Source: an uncultured Algibacter sp.
GTDB lineage: Bacteria > Bacteroidota > Bacteroidia > Flavobacteriales > Flavobacteriaceae
Assembly: GCF_947490405.1 (NCBI RefSeq)
Contig: NZ_CANLGU010000001.1
Location: 1 to 64,000 of the forward strand
Direction of reading: 5' to 3'
DNA: 64,000 nt
Shown: in pieces, positions 40,300 through 50,408 of the stretch
Numbering within the stretch: the stretch's first letter is position 1
Layout of the letters: each line of letters starts with the position of its first letter
Translations under genes and position numbers: made by a program
The notes under the pieces: model-generated
Database searches by the model: none
Told to the model about the DNA's origin: nothing
What the model saw: the letters and a program-made list of their open reading frames with translations, nothing else

Positions 40300-42453
40300 C
40301 TATAGATTATCTAACTGGTTGCTCTTTTTATCTTCGCTAATGGTCCAGAAGAAACCGACGAAAAAGAATTGATCTGTTGCTGGTTGTAATGCACGCCTGT
40401 TAAAATTTCCGTTGGCATTTGGTGTATTGGCATATTGGTAGCCATTAATATTTTTAAAACCTAATACATTATTTACAGATGCATAGAGTATTTTTTGTGG
40501 ACTTATTAAATACGCCCAGTTTAAACTTAGGCTATTAAAGGCCTTGGTTTTATCGTTTAAAAAACCTGTTTGGTTTGGGTTAGTAAAGGTTCTGCCCGAA
40601 GCGTAGGCGTAACTAAAGCCTACTTGACTGCGCCATTTATCTACCCAATATTTACCGACTAATGATAGGTTGTGCGTATTTGCAAAATTGGGTTGGGCTT
40701 TGGTTAGGTAGTTTTTATAATCGCGCTTAGTATCTAGATAGGAGTAGCTTGCCCAATAATCGAAATTTTTGATGCTTTTGCTGTCTCTCCAAAAGAAATC
40801 TATACCACGTGCAAAACCACTACCGTTGTTTGTGAAATTAGTATCGAAGTTTGTAAACTCGGTATCGTATTTTACTAAATTCTCGTACGCTTTATAATAA
40901 GCTTCGGCTCTAAATATTTTTCTATCTGCATTGTATTGGTAGTTAAAGATATAATGCGATGTGTTTTCTGCTTTTAAATCTTGGTTAAACTTTAAAATGT
41001 TACTTGATGGATTTTGATAAAAATTACCATAGGCTAAAGATACCTGACTTTTACTGGTGGTTTTATAGGCTAAAGATACTCTTGGAGCTAAGGTGAAATC
41101 TTTAAACAGCTCTGAATACTCACCACGTAAACCTGCTTTAAAGGCGAGTTGTTTTGATATAAAAATATCGGCTTCGGCAAAAGCTGCTGCAATGTTGTTG
41201 TTAAACCCGTAGCTTACTTTGTTAATCGTTTCATCTTCGTAGGATTCTTTAAAATCTGTTACAAAGTATTCTGCTCCAAAATAGAGTTTTAAGCGGTTAC
41301 TGATTCTGTTTTTAAACTTTAGCTTGGTGTGTAGTGAGTTTTCTGTATCCTTAATATCACTTTCTATAAAGATTAAGTTGTTTTTTGCTCTTGTATAACT
41401 TAGACCTCCAAAAACAGACCAAGTATCGTTTAAAACGCCTTGATACGACCCATTTAAATAAAAGCTATTGTTGTTTAATTTAAAATATGCGCCTTCTGGT
41501 CTGTTGATGTCTTCTTGGGTTAACTCAAAGTTAGTAGCATCAAAAGCACCATAGAGTTTAAATAATCCTGAGTTGGTTTTTTTTCTATAAACCGCCTCTC
41601 CTGAAGCTGTTTCAAAAGGTTTAATCCACTCGTTTCTGTTTTTGAAAATAGCGTTGTAAGGTGCTAAGTTTATGTAGGATGCATTTACACTCAATGAACT
41701 CTTTTCCCATTTTTGAGTATTGCCTAGTGTTGCACCAACGCTCATGATACCAATATCTGTTTTTTCTTGGTCGGGTTCGTCAATAGTGTTTAGAAGTAGC
41801 ACACTGGATAAGGCTTGCCCAAACTCTGCAGAGTAGCCTCCTGTTGAGAAAGTAATACCATCAAACAAAAATGGTGAGTAGCGCCCTCTTGTTGGTGCAT
41901 TATTGGTTGTTGGAAAATATGGTGTAAACACACGGATACCATCAATAAAAATCTGCGTTTCGTTGGCATCGCCTCCACGCACAAATAATCTACCGTCTTC
42001 TGCAACGGTAGTGGTTCCTGGTAAAGTTTGTAAAGCACCTACAAAATCGCCTAACGCACTTGCAGTGGTTACAACATCTAATGGCTTTAATGCATTTACT
42101 TTACTATTATCGCCTGCAGAAAATGTTCCTGCAGATAAAACTACCGCATCTAAAGTGCCAACATCTTCTCGAAGCTTAATAGTGAGATCTTTCATAAAAG
42201 AAATATCGCCAACCATAGTATAAGTTTCATAAGACAAAAAGGAAACGATTAAAGTTTGTGTTCCTGTTTCTGAAGTTTTAAAAGCGAACGCTCCAGCTTC
42301 CATAGAAGTGCTTCCATCATAAGTGCCTTCTAAATAAATATTAGCTCCAACAATGGGTTCGTTTTTATGGTTTAAAACAGTTCCACTTATAGTTGTTTGA
42401 GCAGAAATTTGGATGCCGATTAAAAGAATAAGAATACTGGTTATTTTTTTCAT
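40300..42453 (-). CDS. TonB-dependent outer-membrane receptor (717 aa)
   Basis: Signal peptide MKKITSILILLIGIQISAQ, carboxypeptidase-like regulatory domain (about 20-105: TTISGTVLNHKNEPIVGANIYLEGTYDGS), plug domain (about 110-230: VVTTASALGDFVGALQTLPGTTTVAEDGRLFVRGGDANETQIFIDGIRV) and a beta-barrel to the C terminus. No SusD partner adjacent, so it is more likely a siderophore or cofactor receptor than a glycan SusC; substrate unknown. ATG at 42453. The promoter has the ACAGTTCGGT box. Confidence 0.93.
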   Translation of the reverse strand: MKKITSILILLIGIQISAQTTISGTVLNHKNEPIVGANIYLEGTYDGSTSMEAGAFAFKTSETGTQTLIVSFLSYETYTMVGDISFMKDLTIKLREDVGTLDAVVLSAGTFSAGDNSKVNALKPLDVVTTASALGDFVGALQTLPGTTTVAEDGRLFVRGGDANETQIFIDGIRVFTPYFPTTNNAPTRGRYSPFLFDGITFSTGGYSAEFGQALSSVLLLNTIDEPDQEKTDIGIMSVGATLGNTQKWEKSSLSVNASYINLAPYNAIFKNRNEWIKPFETASGEAVYRKKTNSGLFKLYGAFDATNFELTQEDINRPEGAYFKLNNNSFYLNGSYQGVLNDTWSVFGGLSYTRAKNNLIFIESDIKDTENSLHTKLKFKNRISNRLKLYFGAEYFVTDFKESYEDETINKVSYGFNNNIAAAFAEADIFISKQLAFKAGLRGEYSELFKDFTLAPRVSLAYKTTSKSQVSLAYGNFYQNPSSNILKFNQDLKAENTSHYIFNYQYNADRKIFRAEAYYKAYENLVKYDTEFTNFDTNFTNNGSGFARGIDFFWRDSKSIKNFDYWASYSYLDTKRDYKNYLTKAQPNFANTHNLSLVGKYWVDKWRSQVGFSYAYASGRTFTNPNQTGFLNDKTKAFNSLSLNWAYLISPQKILYASVNNVLGFKNINGYQYANTPNANGNFNRRALQPATDQFFFVGFFWTISEDKKSNQLDNL

Positions 42454-42517
42454 GATGACTAAAATTTTGCTATTCGTTTTTTGTTGATTGGATTTTGATT
42501 GACTTAAATTGATGAGA

Positions 42518-42567
42518 CAAATTTGCAATACAAGAGTGGATACAAAAACTCTTAATGACCGAACTGT
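42518..42567 (-). promoter_or_regulatory. LytTR-type box and promoter of the TonB-dependent receptor
   Basis: On the minus strand ACAGTTCGGT (42567-42558), TTTTTG near -33, CAAATTTG as -7 (TTTG ends at 42518). Box-to-TTTG span 50 nt. Followed by TCTCATCA, also found after the -7 of the promoter at 36400. Confidence 0.7.
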
Positions 42568-43058
42568 AAAATTTGAATGATGAATTGAAATTTTAGATTG
42601 TAAAATCTCAAAAAATGATTTTATATATTGGGAGCTAATCCTATTTTTTAAATTTTATAAAGCCTAAAAATGGAGATGAAAACCCTTAAGAATTTTTAAA
42701 ATTTCTAAAAGATTTTTATCCTGAAATCCCGACGAATTATTTTTTTATATATTAGCTACATACAACTACTAAAAAGGTGAAATAAGCGCTAAAAAAGGTG
42801 TCATAGATTTTATTTATAACAAACACTCAATTAACTGAAATCCAGATTTAAACATAAATTATCTAAATAACAAGTTTAGATATCACATAAATACTCGTTT
42901 TTGAGTAAATTTTTAAACCTCTAAGTTAATTTTAGCAAAAAAACATTACCTTTTTTTAACACTTCTAACCTATTAAAATACAAGCCGTAAAAAATAATTT
43001 ACACGATGTGTAACGTTTTAAAAATTTAAGCTACTTATATTATAACTAAACCATCCCA
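42568..43058. other. intergenic region without gene
   Basis: About 490 AT-rich nt between the divergent receptor and the ECF sigma operon. No reading frame, repeat or attC-like site seen. TTTTTTTAACACTTCTAACC at about 42952-42971 may belong to the sigma operon's promoter, but I cannot place elements with confidence. Confidence 0.5.
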
Positions 43059-43553
43059 TTGAATAAAGAACTAGAACATAGTTTTGTAGAATTGCTAGAA
43101 AAGCATCAAAATATTGTGCACAAAGTTTGCCGTTTGTACACCAATAATTATGATGCACACAACGATTTATTTCAAGAAATAACCATACAACTTTGGAAAG
43201 CATATCCTAAATTTCGAGGCGATGCAAAGTTTAGTACGTGGATGTATCGGGTGGGATTAAATACCGCTATTACACTTTATAGAAAATCTAAACGCTCTAT
43301 AAAAACACAGGATTTTGAAGGCGTAGAATTTAAAATAAAAGCAGAGGATTATGACGATACCGAAGAGCAACAATTAAAGGTTCTTTATAAAGCCGTTCAT
43401 CAATTAAACGACATTGAAAAAGCGTTAGTTTTTTTGTATTTAGAAGACAAAGATTATAGAGAAATCAGTGAAACATTGGGGATAAGTGAAGTAAATGCCC
43501 GCGTGAAAATGAATAGAATAAAAACGAAACTTAGAACCATTTTAAATCCGTAA
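43059..43553 (+). CDS. ECF sigma-70 factor (164 aa)
   Basis: Region 2 (about 20-80: LYTNNYDAHNDLFQEITIQLWKAYPKFRGDAKFSTWMYRVGLNTAI) and region 4 (about 110-160: VFLYLEDKDYREISETLGISEVNARVKMNRIKTKL). TTG start at 43059. Followed 4 nt later by a membrane protein gene that is the probable anti-sigma partner. Confidence 0.93.
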   Translation: MNKELEHSFVELLEKHQNIVHKVCRLYTNNYDAHNDLFQEITIQLWKAYPKFRGDAKFSTWMYRVGLNTAITLYRKSKRSIKTQDFEGVEFKIKAEDYDDTEEQQLKVLYKAVHQLNDIEKALVFLYLEDKDYREISETLGISEVNARVKMNRIKTKLRTILNP

Positions 43554-43557
43554 CACT

Positions 43558-44199
43558 ATGGATGAATTAGATATACTCAAAAAAGATTGGAATAAAGAGA
43601 AAGTAGATTACCCTAAACTCTCTTATGACGACATTTATAAGATGATCTTAAAAAAATCATCATCCATAGTAAAATGGATATTTATTATTAGCATACTAGA
43701 ATTTACTTTTTGGATTGCCATATCGTTTTTAATGAAAGGCAGCTCGTACTCAGGAAAACTAGAGGCCTTAGACCTAGACCACATACTTATACCAATTAGT
43801 GTAATCAGTTATGGTATTTTAATTTATTTCTTCTATCTTTTTTATAAAAATTATAAAAATATTTCTGCCACAGATAGCTCAAAAAAACTAATGGAAAACA
43901 TAATAAAAACACGAAAAACGGTTAAATACTATGTTATTTTTAATCTAGTGTTTTTGGTTGTAGGCGCTGTTATAGGTGCTATTTACGGGTTTAATCACAA
44001 CCCGGAATTCTCAAGTCAACTAGAGCTAGCTACAGCTAATGGGCAAGTTTTTAAATTTTACGCAGTAATAGTTATCGTTATCATATTAGTCCTTGCCGTA
44101 ACCATTGGGGTTTTACTTCTATTTTATTGGTTAATTTACGGTATATTACTAAAACGCTTAAACCGAAATTACAAAGAATTAAAAAAGCTTGAAGTATAG
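43558..44199 (+). CDS. membrane protein, probable partner of ECF sigma (213 aa)
   Basis: Cytosolic N terminus (MDELDILKKDWNKEKVDYPKLSYDDIYKMILKKSSSIVKW) then four membrane segments at about 39-58, 78-101, 122-144 and 163-190. The N-terminal layout is common in Flavobacterial proteins encoded right after ECF sigma factors. Anti-sigma function is inferred from context and the cytosolic domain. Abuts the next gene (TAG ATG without gap). Confidence 0.82.
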   Translation: MDELDILKKDWNKEKVDYPKLSYDDIYKMILKKSSSIVKWIFIISILEFTFWIAISFLMKGSSYSGKLEALDLDHILIPISVISYGILIYFFYLFYKNYKNISATDSSKKLMENIIKTRKTVKYYVIFNLVFLVVGAVIGAIYGFNHNPEFSSQLELATANGQVFKFYAVIVIVIILVLAVTIGVLLLFYWLIYGILLKRLNRNYKELKKLEV

Positions 44200-44598
44200 A
44201 TGACTATAACCATACTCATTATAGGGTTATCTTTTATTGCTGTTGCTTTTATATTAAAAGAGGAAAACGCTAAGTTTTTACTTTCGGGTTACAATACAAT
44301 GAAAAAACAAGAACGAGAAAAGTTTAATATAAAGGCGTTTATTCCTTTTTTTAAATCTTTTCATATTTTTCTTGGTATATCTGTAATGCTCTTAGCCTTT
44401 GTTATTAAGTTTTTAGTAAACGACAAAGCCTCAAATTTTTCACTTATAGCCTACCCGCTTTTAGCATACATCTACTTCTTTAAGAAAAGTGACAAATTCT
44501 ATCTAGACAAACCACCAATAACGAATAAGATTCTTATCCTTGTTTTAAGTTTTATTACAATTTTAATTGTAATAAAAATGCTGATTAACCAAGCTTAA
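44200..44598 (+). CDS. DUF3784-like membrane protein (132 aa)
   Basis: Three hydrophobic segments (about 2-17, 50-72, 78-93, 105-128 weakly four) and the motif LLSGYNTMKKQEREKFN, which is the hallmark of DUF3784 membrane proteins. Function unknown. Third gene of the sigma operon; its stop overlaps the converging pseudouridine synthase gene by 4 nt. Confidence 0.82.
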   Translation: MTITILIIGLSFIAVAFILKEENAKFLLSGYNTMKKQEREKFNIKAFIPFFKSFHIFLGISVMLLAFVIKFLVNDKASNFSLIAYPLLAYIYFFKKSDKFYLDKPPITNKILILVLSFITILIVIKMLINQA

Positions 44599-45182
44599 AA
44601 GAAGTTTTTAACCTCAACAACATCTCCAGCCTTCATATCCTTAACATGAATACCACCAACCCTAACACGAACTAATCGTAATGTTGGAAAACCAACTGCT
44701 GAAGTCATTTTTCTAACTTGCCTAAATTTACCCTCTTTTAAAGTCATAGACACCCAAGATGTTGGCCCATGCCTATCGTCTCTAATTTTTTTTGCACGTT
44801 CAGGCAAATCAGGAATAGCATTTAACTTAAAGACTTTACAAGGTTTTGTTTTATACACCAAGCCATCAACTGTTATATCAATACCAGTTTTTAGTTGAAA
44901 CACAGCCTCCTCAGAAATAATCCCATCTACTTGGGCGTAATATTCTTTTTCAACTTTTTGGCTGTTTATATGTGCGCTCATTTTACCATCTGTGGTAAGC
45001 AATAACAAACCTTCTGAAGCTTCATCCAACCTTCCTATAGCCATTATACCTTCAGGAAAATCATATAAACTACCCAGAAACTTTTTCGATTGTTGCTTGG
45101 AGTCGTTACTCGAAAACTGACTCAAATACCCGTAAGGTTTAAAGGCTACAAAATGCCTATGTTTTGTTTTATCTACAATCAT
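44595..45182 (-). CDS. RsuA/RluE-type pseudouridine synthase (195 aa)
   Basis: Converts uridine to pseudouridine in rRNA. Starts KHRHFVAFKPYGYLSQF and contains the catalytic GRLDEASEGLLLLTTDG with the essential Asp, and KFRQVRKMTSAVGFPTLRLVRVRVG near the end. It lacks the N-terminal S4 domain, as in RluE (23S rRNA U2457). Exact target inferred from that architecture. Confidence 0.92.
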   Translation of the reverse strand: MIVDKTKHRHFVAFKPYGYLSQFSSNDSKQQSKKFLGSLYDFPEGIMAIGRLDEASEGLLLLTTDGKMSAHINSQKVEKEYYAQVDGIISEEAVFQLKTGIDITVDGLVYKTKPCKVFKLNAIPDLPERAKKIRDDRHGPTSWVSMTLKEGKFRQVRKMTSAVGFPTLRLVRVRVGGIHVKDMKAGDVVEVKNFF

Positions 45183-45338
45183 ATTTTACTTTTCAGCGAG
45201 TATTTTCATCATAGATACAACTTTATTAAAGTGATAAATTAATCAAACTGTTATTTCTAACGAGACACTATGAGGAATCTCATCCTAATGAGATGTCTCA
45301 TCGCTCATACTTCACTCTGTCGACAGGACAAACGCTGT

Positions 45339-47627
45339 TTAAACGCTTCCATTCAAGATATTATGCACAAGCTCTCTAGTTGGTGTTTGCCCATTTATTT
45401 TTTCTCTAACAACATCAAAAGTTACTTTAAAATCGCAACCTGATTTATAAGCACTACAACCATAAGCTGTTTTTCCTTTTATAACGGCTCCTTTTTTACA
45501 TTTAGGGCAAACCAAAGCATCCTTATTCGCCTTTACTGAAGTTTGTTTTGCCTCTAATTTTAGCTTAAAACCTTCATCAAAACGCAGCAAACCTTCTACT
45601 GTTCCAGAATGGGTTTTAAAACCCTTTAAATTAACCGTAGATCCTTTTTGAAGTAGTCTTATAAATTGTTTTTCAGAAATCTTTTTCCCTTCAAATTTAA
45701 ACGGCATTACAAAATCGCAACCTGTTTTATAAGCACTACAACCATAAGCCGTTTTCCCTTTTATAATCTGACCTTGTGCACACTTAGGACATTTTTCAGC
45801 AGTAATTCCTGCACCTTTTTTAGCTTCAGCTTTAGCTACTCGCTTTTTTAAAGTTGTAGCATGAGAAATATTAGCACGTTTTTCACTTCTAACCTCATAA
45901 ACTAAAGCATCTACCATACGCTTCATGTTTTTTATAAACGCACCAGCTGTATATTCACCTTTCTCAATATCTTTCAACTGTTTTTCCCATGAGCCTGTTA
46001 ATTCTGCAGATTTCAATAAATCATTTTGAATCGTATCAATCAACTGAACACCTGTAACCGTTGGCAAAACCTGTTTCTTATTTCGTTTTATATATTTTCT
46101 TCTGAAAAGTGTTTCAATAATATTTGCACGAGTGGACGGACGACCTATACCATTCTCTTTCATTAAATCGCGTAACTCTTCATCATCAACTTGCTTTCCT
46201 GCAGTTTCCATAGCACGCAATAACGAAGCTTCTGTAAACTGATTTGGTGGTTTGGTTTCTTTTTCTAAAAACGAAGGTTCGTGCGGGCCCTTTTCGCCTT
46301 TTTCAAAGCTTGGTAAAATACCCGATTCTTTTTCTTTTGTATTTGAGTTCTCAAAAACAATACGCCACCCTTTATCTAAAATTTCTTTTCCAGTAGTTTT
46401 AAAAACCACCTTTGCTGCACTCCCTAGAACTGTGGTATTTGCCACAGAACAATCATCATAAAACACCGCAATAAAGCGCTTTACAATAATATTATAAACT
46501 TGCTGTTGGGCAGGATTTAACTGAGCTTGCATACCTGTTGGGATTATAGCATGATGATCAGTTACTTTTTTATCATTAAAGACTCTTGTTGATTTTTTTA
46601 TCTTTTTACCTAAAAGTGGTTGTGTTAATTTTGAATAGTTAGTCAACTTCTGTAAAATCCCAGATACTTTTGGGTATACATCATTTGGTAAAAATGTGGT
46701 ATCAACTCTAGGATAGGTAACCACTTTGCGCTCATATAATGTCTGAACGATTTTCAAAGTTTCATCTGCTGAAAACCCAAACTTAGTGTTACAGTAAACT
46801 TGCAATCCCGTTAAATCAAAAAGTTTAGGTGCATATTCTTTACCTTTCTTTTTGGTTATTGATTCAATTTCAAAATCACTTTCTTTAACCTTATTTGCCA
46901 AAGCCTCTCCATCTTCTTTTTTAAGAAAACGCCCATCTTCATAACTAAAAAGCGTATCTCTATAAAGCGTTTGTAATTCCCAATATGGTTGTGGTTTAAA
47001 ATTTTCAATCTCCTTAAATCGATTAACAACCATGGCTAAAGTAGGCGTTTGCACGCGACCAACAGACAATACCTGTTTGTAACCACCGTGCTTTACAGTA
47101 TACAATCTTGTTGCATTTATACCTAACAGCCAATCCCCTATAGATCTAGAAAATCCTGCATAGTATAAATTATCATAGTCGCTGGCTGGTTTCAGATTTT
47201 CAAAACCCTCTTTAATAGCTTCTGTGGTTAAGGAAGAAATCCACAAACGCTTGACTTCGCCTTTGTATCCTGCTTCATTCATTACCCATCGTTGAATAAG
47301 TTCCCCCTCTTGCCCCGCATCACCACAGTTTATAACAACTTCGGCTTTATCAAATAAACTTTTTACAATATTGAATTGTTTTTTAATACCTGAATTGGAA
47401 GACACCTTAACTTCAAACTTCTCGGGTAGCATTGGGAGATTATTTAAATCCCAACTTTTCCAATACGGTTTATAATCAACAGGTTCTTTTAAAGTGCATA
47501 AATGTCCAAAGGTGTAAGTTACTGCATAACCGTTACCTTCAAAATAGCCATCACGCTTTGAATTAGCTCCTAATACAGCAGCAATTTCGCGGGCAACACT
47601 TGGTTTTTCGGCAATACAGACTTTCAC
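45339..47627 (-). CDS. topB: DNA topoisomerase III
   Basis: Type IA topoisomerase of 762 aa. TOPRIM domain at the start (MKVCIAEKPSVAREIAAVLG ... NCGDAGQEGELI), active-site tyrosine in VTYPRVDTTFLP, and GRPSTRANIIETLFRRKYI. The C terminus carries two zinc-ribbon-like repeats CPKCAQGQIIKGKTAYGCSAY and CPKCKKGAVIKGKTAYGCSAY, each with four cysteines. Core-genome-like; no mobile-element neighbours visible. Confidence 0.95.
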   Translation of the reverse strand: MKVCIAEKPSVAREIAAVLGANSKRDGYFEGNGYAVTYTFGHLCTLKEPVDYKPYWKSWDLNNLPMLPEKFEVKVSSNSGIKKQFNIVKSLFDKAEVVINCGDAGQEGELIQRWVMNEAGYKGEVKRLWISSLTTEAIKEGFENLKPASDYDNLYYAGFSRSIGDWLLGINATRLYTVKHGGYKQVLSVGRVQTPTLAMVVNRFKEIENFKPQPYWELQTLYRDTLFSYEDGRFLKKEDGEALANKVKESDFEIESITKKKGKEYAPKLFDLTGLQVYCNTKFGFSADETLKIVQTLYERKVVTYPRVDTTFLPNDVYPKVSGILQKLTNYSKLTQPLLGKKIKKSTRVFNDKKVTDHHAIIPTGMQAQLNPAQQQVYNIIVKRFIAVFYDDCSVANTTVLGSAAKVVFKTTGKEILDKGWRIVFENSNTKEKESGILPSFEKGEKGPHEPSFLEKETKPPNQFTEASLLRAMETAGKQVDDEELRDLMKENGIGRPSTRANIIETLFRRKYIKRNKKQVLPTVTGVQLIDTIQNDLLKSAELTGSWEKQLKDIEKGEYTAGAFIKNMKRMVDALVYEVRSEKRANISHATTLKKRVAKAEAKKGAGITAEKCPKCAQGQIIKGKTAYGCSAYKTGCDFVMPFKFEGKKISEKQFIRLLQKGSTVNLKGFKTHSGTVEGLLRFDEGFKLKLEAKQTSVKANKDALVCPKCKKGAVIKGKTAYGCSAYKSGCDFKVTFDVVREKINGQTPTRELVHNILNGSV

Positions 47628-47727
47628 TTTTAACTTTTCAGGTTTTAAAACCGAAAAGTAAAAATTTGAAACGTTTTATTTTAAAAGAATTATTAGTAGT
47701 TATTAACTAGTCACATTATATCTGAGG

Positions 47728-48369
47728 CTAATCATACTCTTTTAAAATAAAGTTCCATTTTACTTTATTAAATAAAACGATATTTAAACAAAGAAAATGA
47801 TGCTTCGAGTTTAATTTTTTTTTGAACTTTATAGATGATTTATTAAAATATTGAGAAATACTATACTTAACATCTACGCCTTTTTCTTCCAGCACTCGAT
47901 ATACTTTATAACGTAAATAAGGTGCTAAGTTTCTCCCACGAAAATTATGAAACGTCCACATATGCAATAAATAAGCTTCATTAGGTTTTAACTTGTAGTA
48001 TTTTCCATTAAAATCAAAACTATTGTACTCAACAAAAGTATAGCAAGCAATTTCGCCTTTACACTCTAAACCAATACAAACCTGACCATTTTCTAGACCT
48101 TTAATCATTTTATCAAAAGAAGGCCCATGATTTTTGGCTATAGCTTTAACATCATCTATATTTAGATGTTTTAGAGTATAGTTATTCTCATCATCTCTTA
48201 ATAATGGCTTATCACACTTAGTAAATTCCTCTTGCACCCAATAGTAAGGATTAATATTAATCCCAAGACGATCAAGCCTATTTCTCAAACCAAATAAAAA
48301 TAAACCATTTTTTATTATGTCAGCGTATCTTTTAACTACAGAAGGAGACTCTACTACTTTTGCTGCCAT
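47728..48369 (-). CDS. GNAT-like acetyltransferase (213 aa)
   Basis: Acetyltransferase fold indicated by YLLHMWTFHNFRGRNLAPYLRYKVYRVLEEKGVDVKYSI, where RGRNLA fits the acetyl-CoA loop. The N half (YYWVQEEFTKCDKPLLRDDENNYTLKHLNIDDVKAIAK) is of the FemAB/GNAT type used for cell-surface sugar or lipid modification. ATG at 48369 is 3 nt after the stop of the upstream BKACE gene, so both are cotranscribed. Substrate unknown. Confidence 0.8.
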   Translation of the reverse strand: MAAKVVESPSVVKRYADIIKNGLFLFGLRNRLDRLGININPYYWVQEEFTKCDKPLLRDDENNYTLKHLNIDDVKAIAKNHGPSFDKMIKGLENGQVCIGLECKGEIACYTFVEYNSFDFNGKYYKLKPNEAYLLHMWTFHNFRGRNLAPYLRYKVYRVLEEKGVDVKYSISQYFNKSSIKFKKKLNSKHHFLCLNIVLFNKVKWNFILKEYD

Positions 48370-48371
48370 AA

Positions 48372-49247
48372 TCAAGATTTATTTAATTTTCTGCCATAGC
48401 ATCCATTACCAGGTTCAAGATTCATCTTTATTCTAAAATCCTTTGAAGACATGACCTGTCTCTCGTTAGCATTTGCTATTAAATGGATTCTTTTAAGCAA
48501 CTCTAAATTTGTTGTTAACTTAGTTCTCTCTCTATCGTACCATATATTATCTTCAATACCTACACGAACACCACCTCCAACTGCAATGGATAAAGAATTC
48601 ATTTTTAACTGTTCATTTCCAATACCTGCTAAACTCCAAAAAGAATTATCCGGAAGATCGTTAATCATCACTCCAGAGTGCAATAAATTAGCTTGAGAAC
48701 ACGCTATATTTCCAAATAGGAGATTAAAATAGTATGGAGCTTCTATTAACTTTTTTCGCTCGAGGTATTTAGCATAATTAACCATACCAATATCAAAGGC
48801 TTCAAGCTCTGGCACAATCCCTCTATCTTTCATCATAGCTGCAAGACTCATAACCATATTTGGGTCGTTAACACTTGCCGTCTTATTAAAATTAAGCGAA
48901 CTTAGAGTTAAACTTCCCATGTCAGGTTTTAAGTGATCAGTTAACAACAAGGGATCACTTCTTTTTTCTAACTCATAAAAATCTCTTCCACTCAAAGACA
49001 CACAGATTACAAGTTCTGGAGCATACTTTCTAATACCACTAATTATATCTGCATAAACTTCTTTTTTGTAAGTTGGCATGCCCGAAACAGCGTCTCTTGC
49101 ATGCAAATGCACCATAGTTATACCAATCTCGTTAGCAGCATGTACATCTTCCACAATTTCCGAAACACTAACAGGAACATGTGGTGACATTTCCTTTGTT
49201 GGAATCATGCCTGTAGGCGTAAAGTTTATTATTAAATCCTTTTTCAT
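48372..49247 (-). CDS. BKACE-family beta-keto acid cleavage enzyme (291 aa)
   Basis: DUF849 family, of which the 3-keto-5-aminohexanoate cleavage enzyme Kce is the type. Zinc and substrate motif VHLHARDAVSGMPTYKK near residue 46, and EAFDIGMVNY and GGGVRVGIEDNIWYDR further on. It would cleave a beta-keto acid with acetyl-CoA to acetoacetate and a new acyl-CoA. There are no lysine-fermentation genes nearby, and it is paired with a GNAT gene, so the substrate is open. Confidence 0.9.
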   Translation of the reverse strand: MKKDLIINFTPTGMIPTKEMSPHVPVSVSEIVEDVHAANEIGITMVHLHARDAVSGMPTYKKEVYADIISGIRKYAPELVICVSLSGRDFYELEKRSDPLLLTDHLKPDMGSLTLSSLNFNKTASVNDPNMVMSLAAMMKDRGIVPELEAFDIGMVNYAKYLERKKLIEAPYYFNLLFGNIACSQANLLHSGVMINDLPDNSFWSLAGIGNEQLKMNSLSIAVGGGVRVGIEDNIWYDRERTKLTTNLELLKRIHLIANANERQVMSSKDFRIKMNLEPGNGCYGRKLNKS

Positions 49248-49524
49248 TAATTTTCTTTTTTACTTATCAAGATTGAAAAAAAATAATGATTAAGCGTTGA
49301 CACAATTTAAAAATTCGTTTAAATGACATTAAAATGTGTTTATGAGGGCTCAATATTATCATTACATCAAAAAGTATTGCTAAACTATATAAAGAAACAC
49401 CTTCATAAAAAACAGACTAAAACTTACACTACATGTAATTACTCTAAAAATTTGGTGATTTTTGAATAATTCTAAGAATAAATGTTTAGTACTTAAATAT
49501 CATCAAGAATAATACAAAATTATA

Positions 49525-50331
49525 TTAATCTGCTTTCCAATGTCTTAATTTATTCAATTCTTCTTGCTCCTCTAATTCTTTTTGAGGAATAACCTTTAAA
49601 AAGGAAGGATGCTGCTCTATGGCATATTCAATTCTTTTTACAATATCATCAGTTGTTTCGTTATCGTAATCAATCTCTAATGGTGCTTTTATCTCCATAG
49701 ATTGTAGAATATTTTTCTTTTTTATACGCAACCCTTTTTTATCAAAAGAACGCCTAAAACCATCTATTACAATGGGCACAACAACAGGTTTGTAACGTTT
49801 TATAATGTGCGCTGTACCTTTTCTAATGGGTTTAAACGGTGTAGTTGTACCTTGAGGAAAAGTAATTACCCAACCATCATCAAGTGCTTTACCAATATTA
49901 GAGATATCGCTCATTTTCACTTGCCTTTGTACGTCTTTCCCTTGAGAACGCCATGTACGTTCAATACTCACAGAGCCCACATACGCTAATATTTTAGGCA
50001 ACAAACCAGCTTTCATGGTTTCTTTTGCAGCCACATAGTAAATATTTAGCTTAGGATTCCACAGATAACCTACATTTTTAATAGAATCTGTACGTCCGCT
50101 TAAACTGGCATTAAACACATGAAACATAGACACTACATCTGCAAAATAAGTTTGGTGGTTGGATATAAACAACACATTTTTATCGGGTAAATCTTTTATA
50201 ATTTCAGATCCCTCTATTTGCAACTCATTAAACCCACGAAAACGCCTATGGGTCATGGCTCCCAAAATTCTAATGAGCCACTTTTTTACAAATAATATGT
50301 GTCCGAATGGATTTCTTTTAAACAATCCCAT
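49525..50331 (-). CDS. PlsC-like lysophospholipid acyltransferase (268 aa)
   Basis: 1-acyl-glycerophosphate acyltransferase superfamily. The catalytic His59 and Asp65 are in NHQTYFAD, giving HX5D instead of the usual HX4D. FPQGTT replaces the FPEGT motif. Membrane-associated. HX5D suggests a lineage with another acyl acceptor, perhaps in ornithine- or glycine-lipid synthesis; this is inference. Confidence 0.88.
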   Translation of the reverse strand: MGLFKRNPFGHILFVKKWLIRILGAMTHRRFRGFNELQIEGSEIIKDLPDKNVLFISNHQTYFADVVSMFHVFNASLSGRTDSIKNVGYLWNPKLNIYYVAAKETMKAGLLPKILAYVGSVSIERTWRSQGKDVQRQVKMSDISNIGKALDDGWVITFPQGTTTPFKPIRKGTAHIIKRYKPVVVPIVIDGFRRSFDKKGLRIKKKNILQSMEIKAPLEIDYDNETTDDIVKRIEYAIEQHPSFLKVIPQKELEEQEELNKLRHWKAD

Positions 50332-50408
50332 AAATCACGCGCCAAATTTAATTAGTAAGTTAATCAATTTTTTTAAGCTAGGAATGCAAATGTAACAAAA
50401 CTAAGCTT

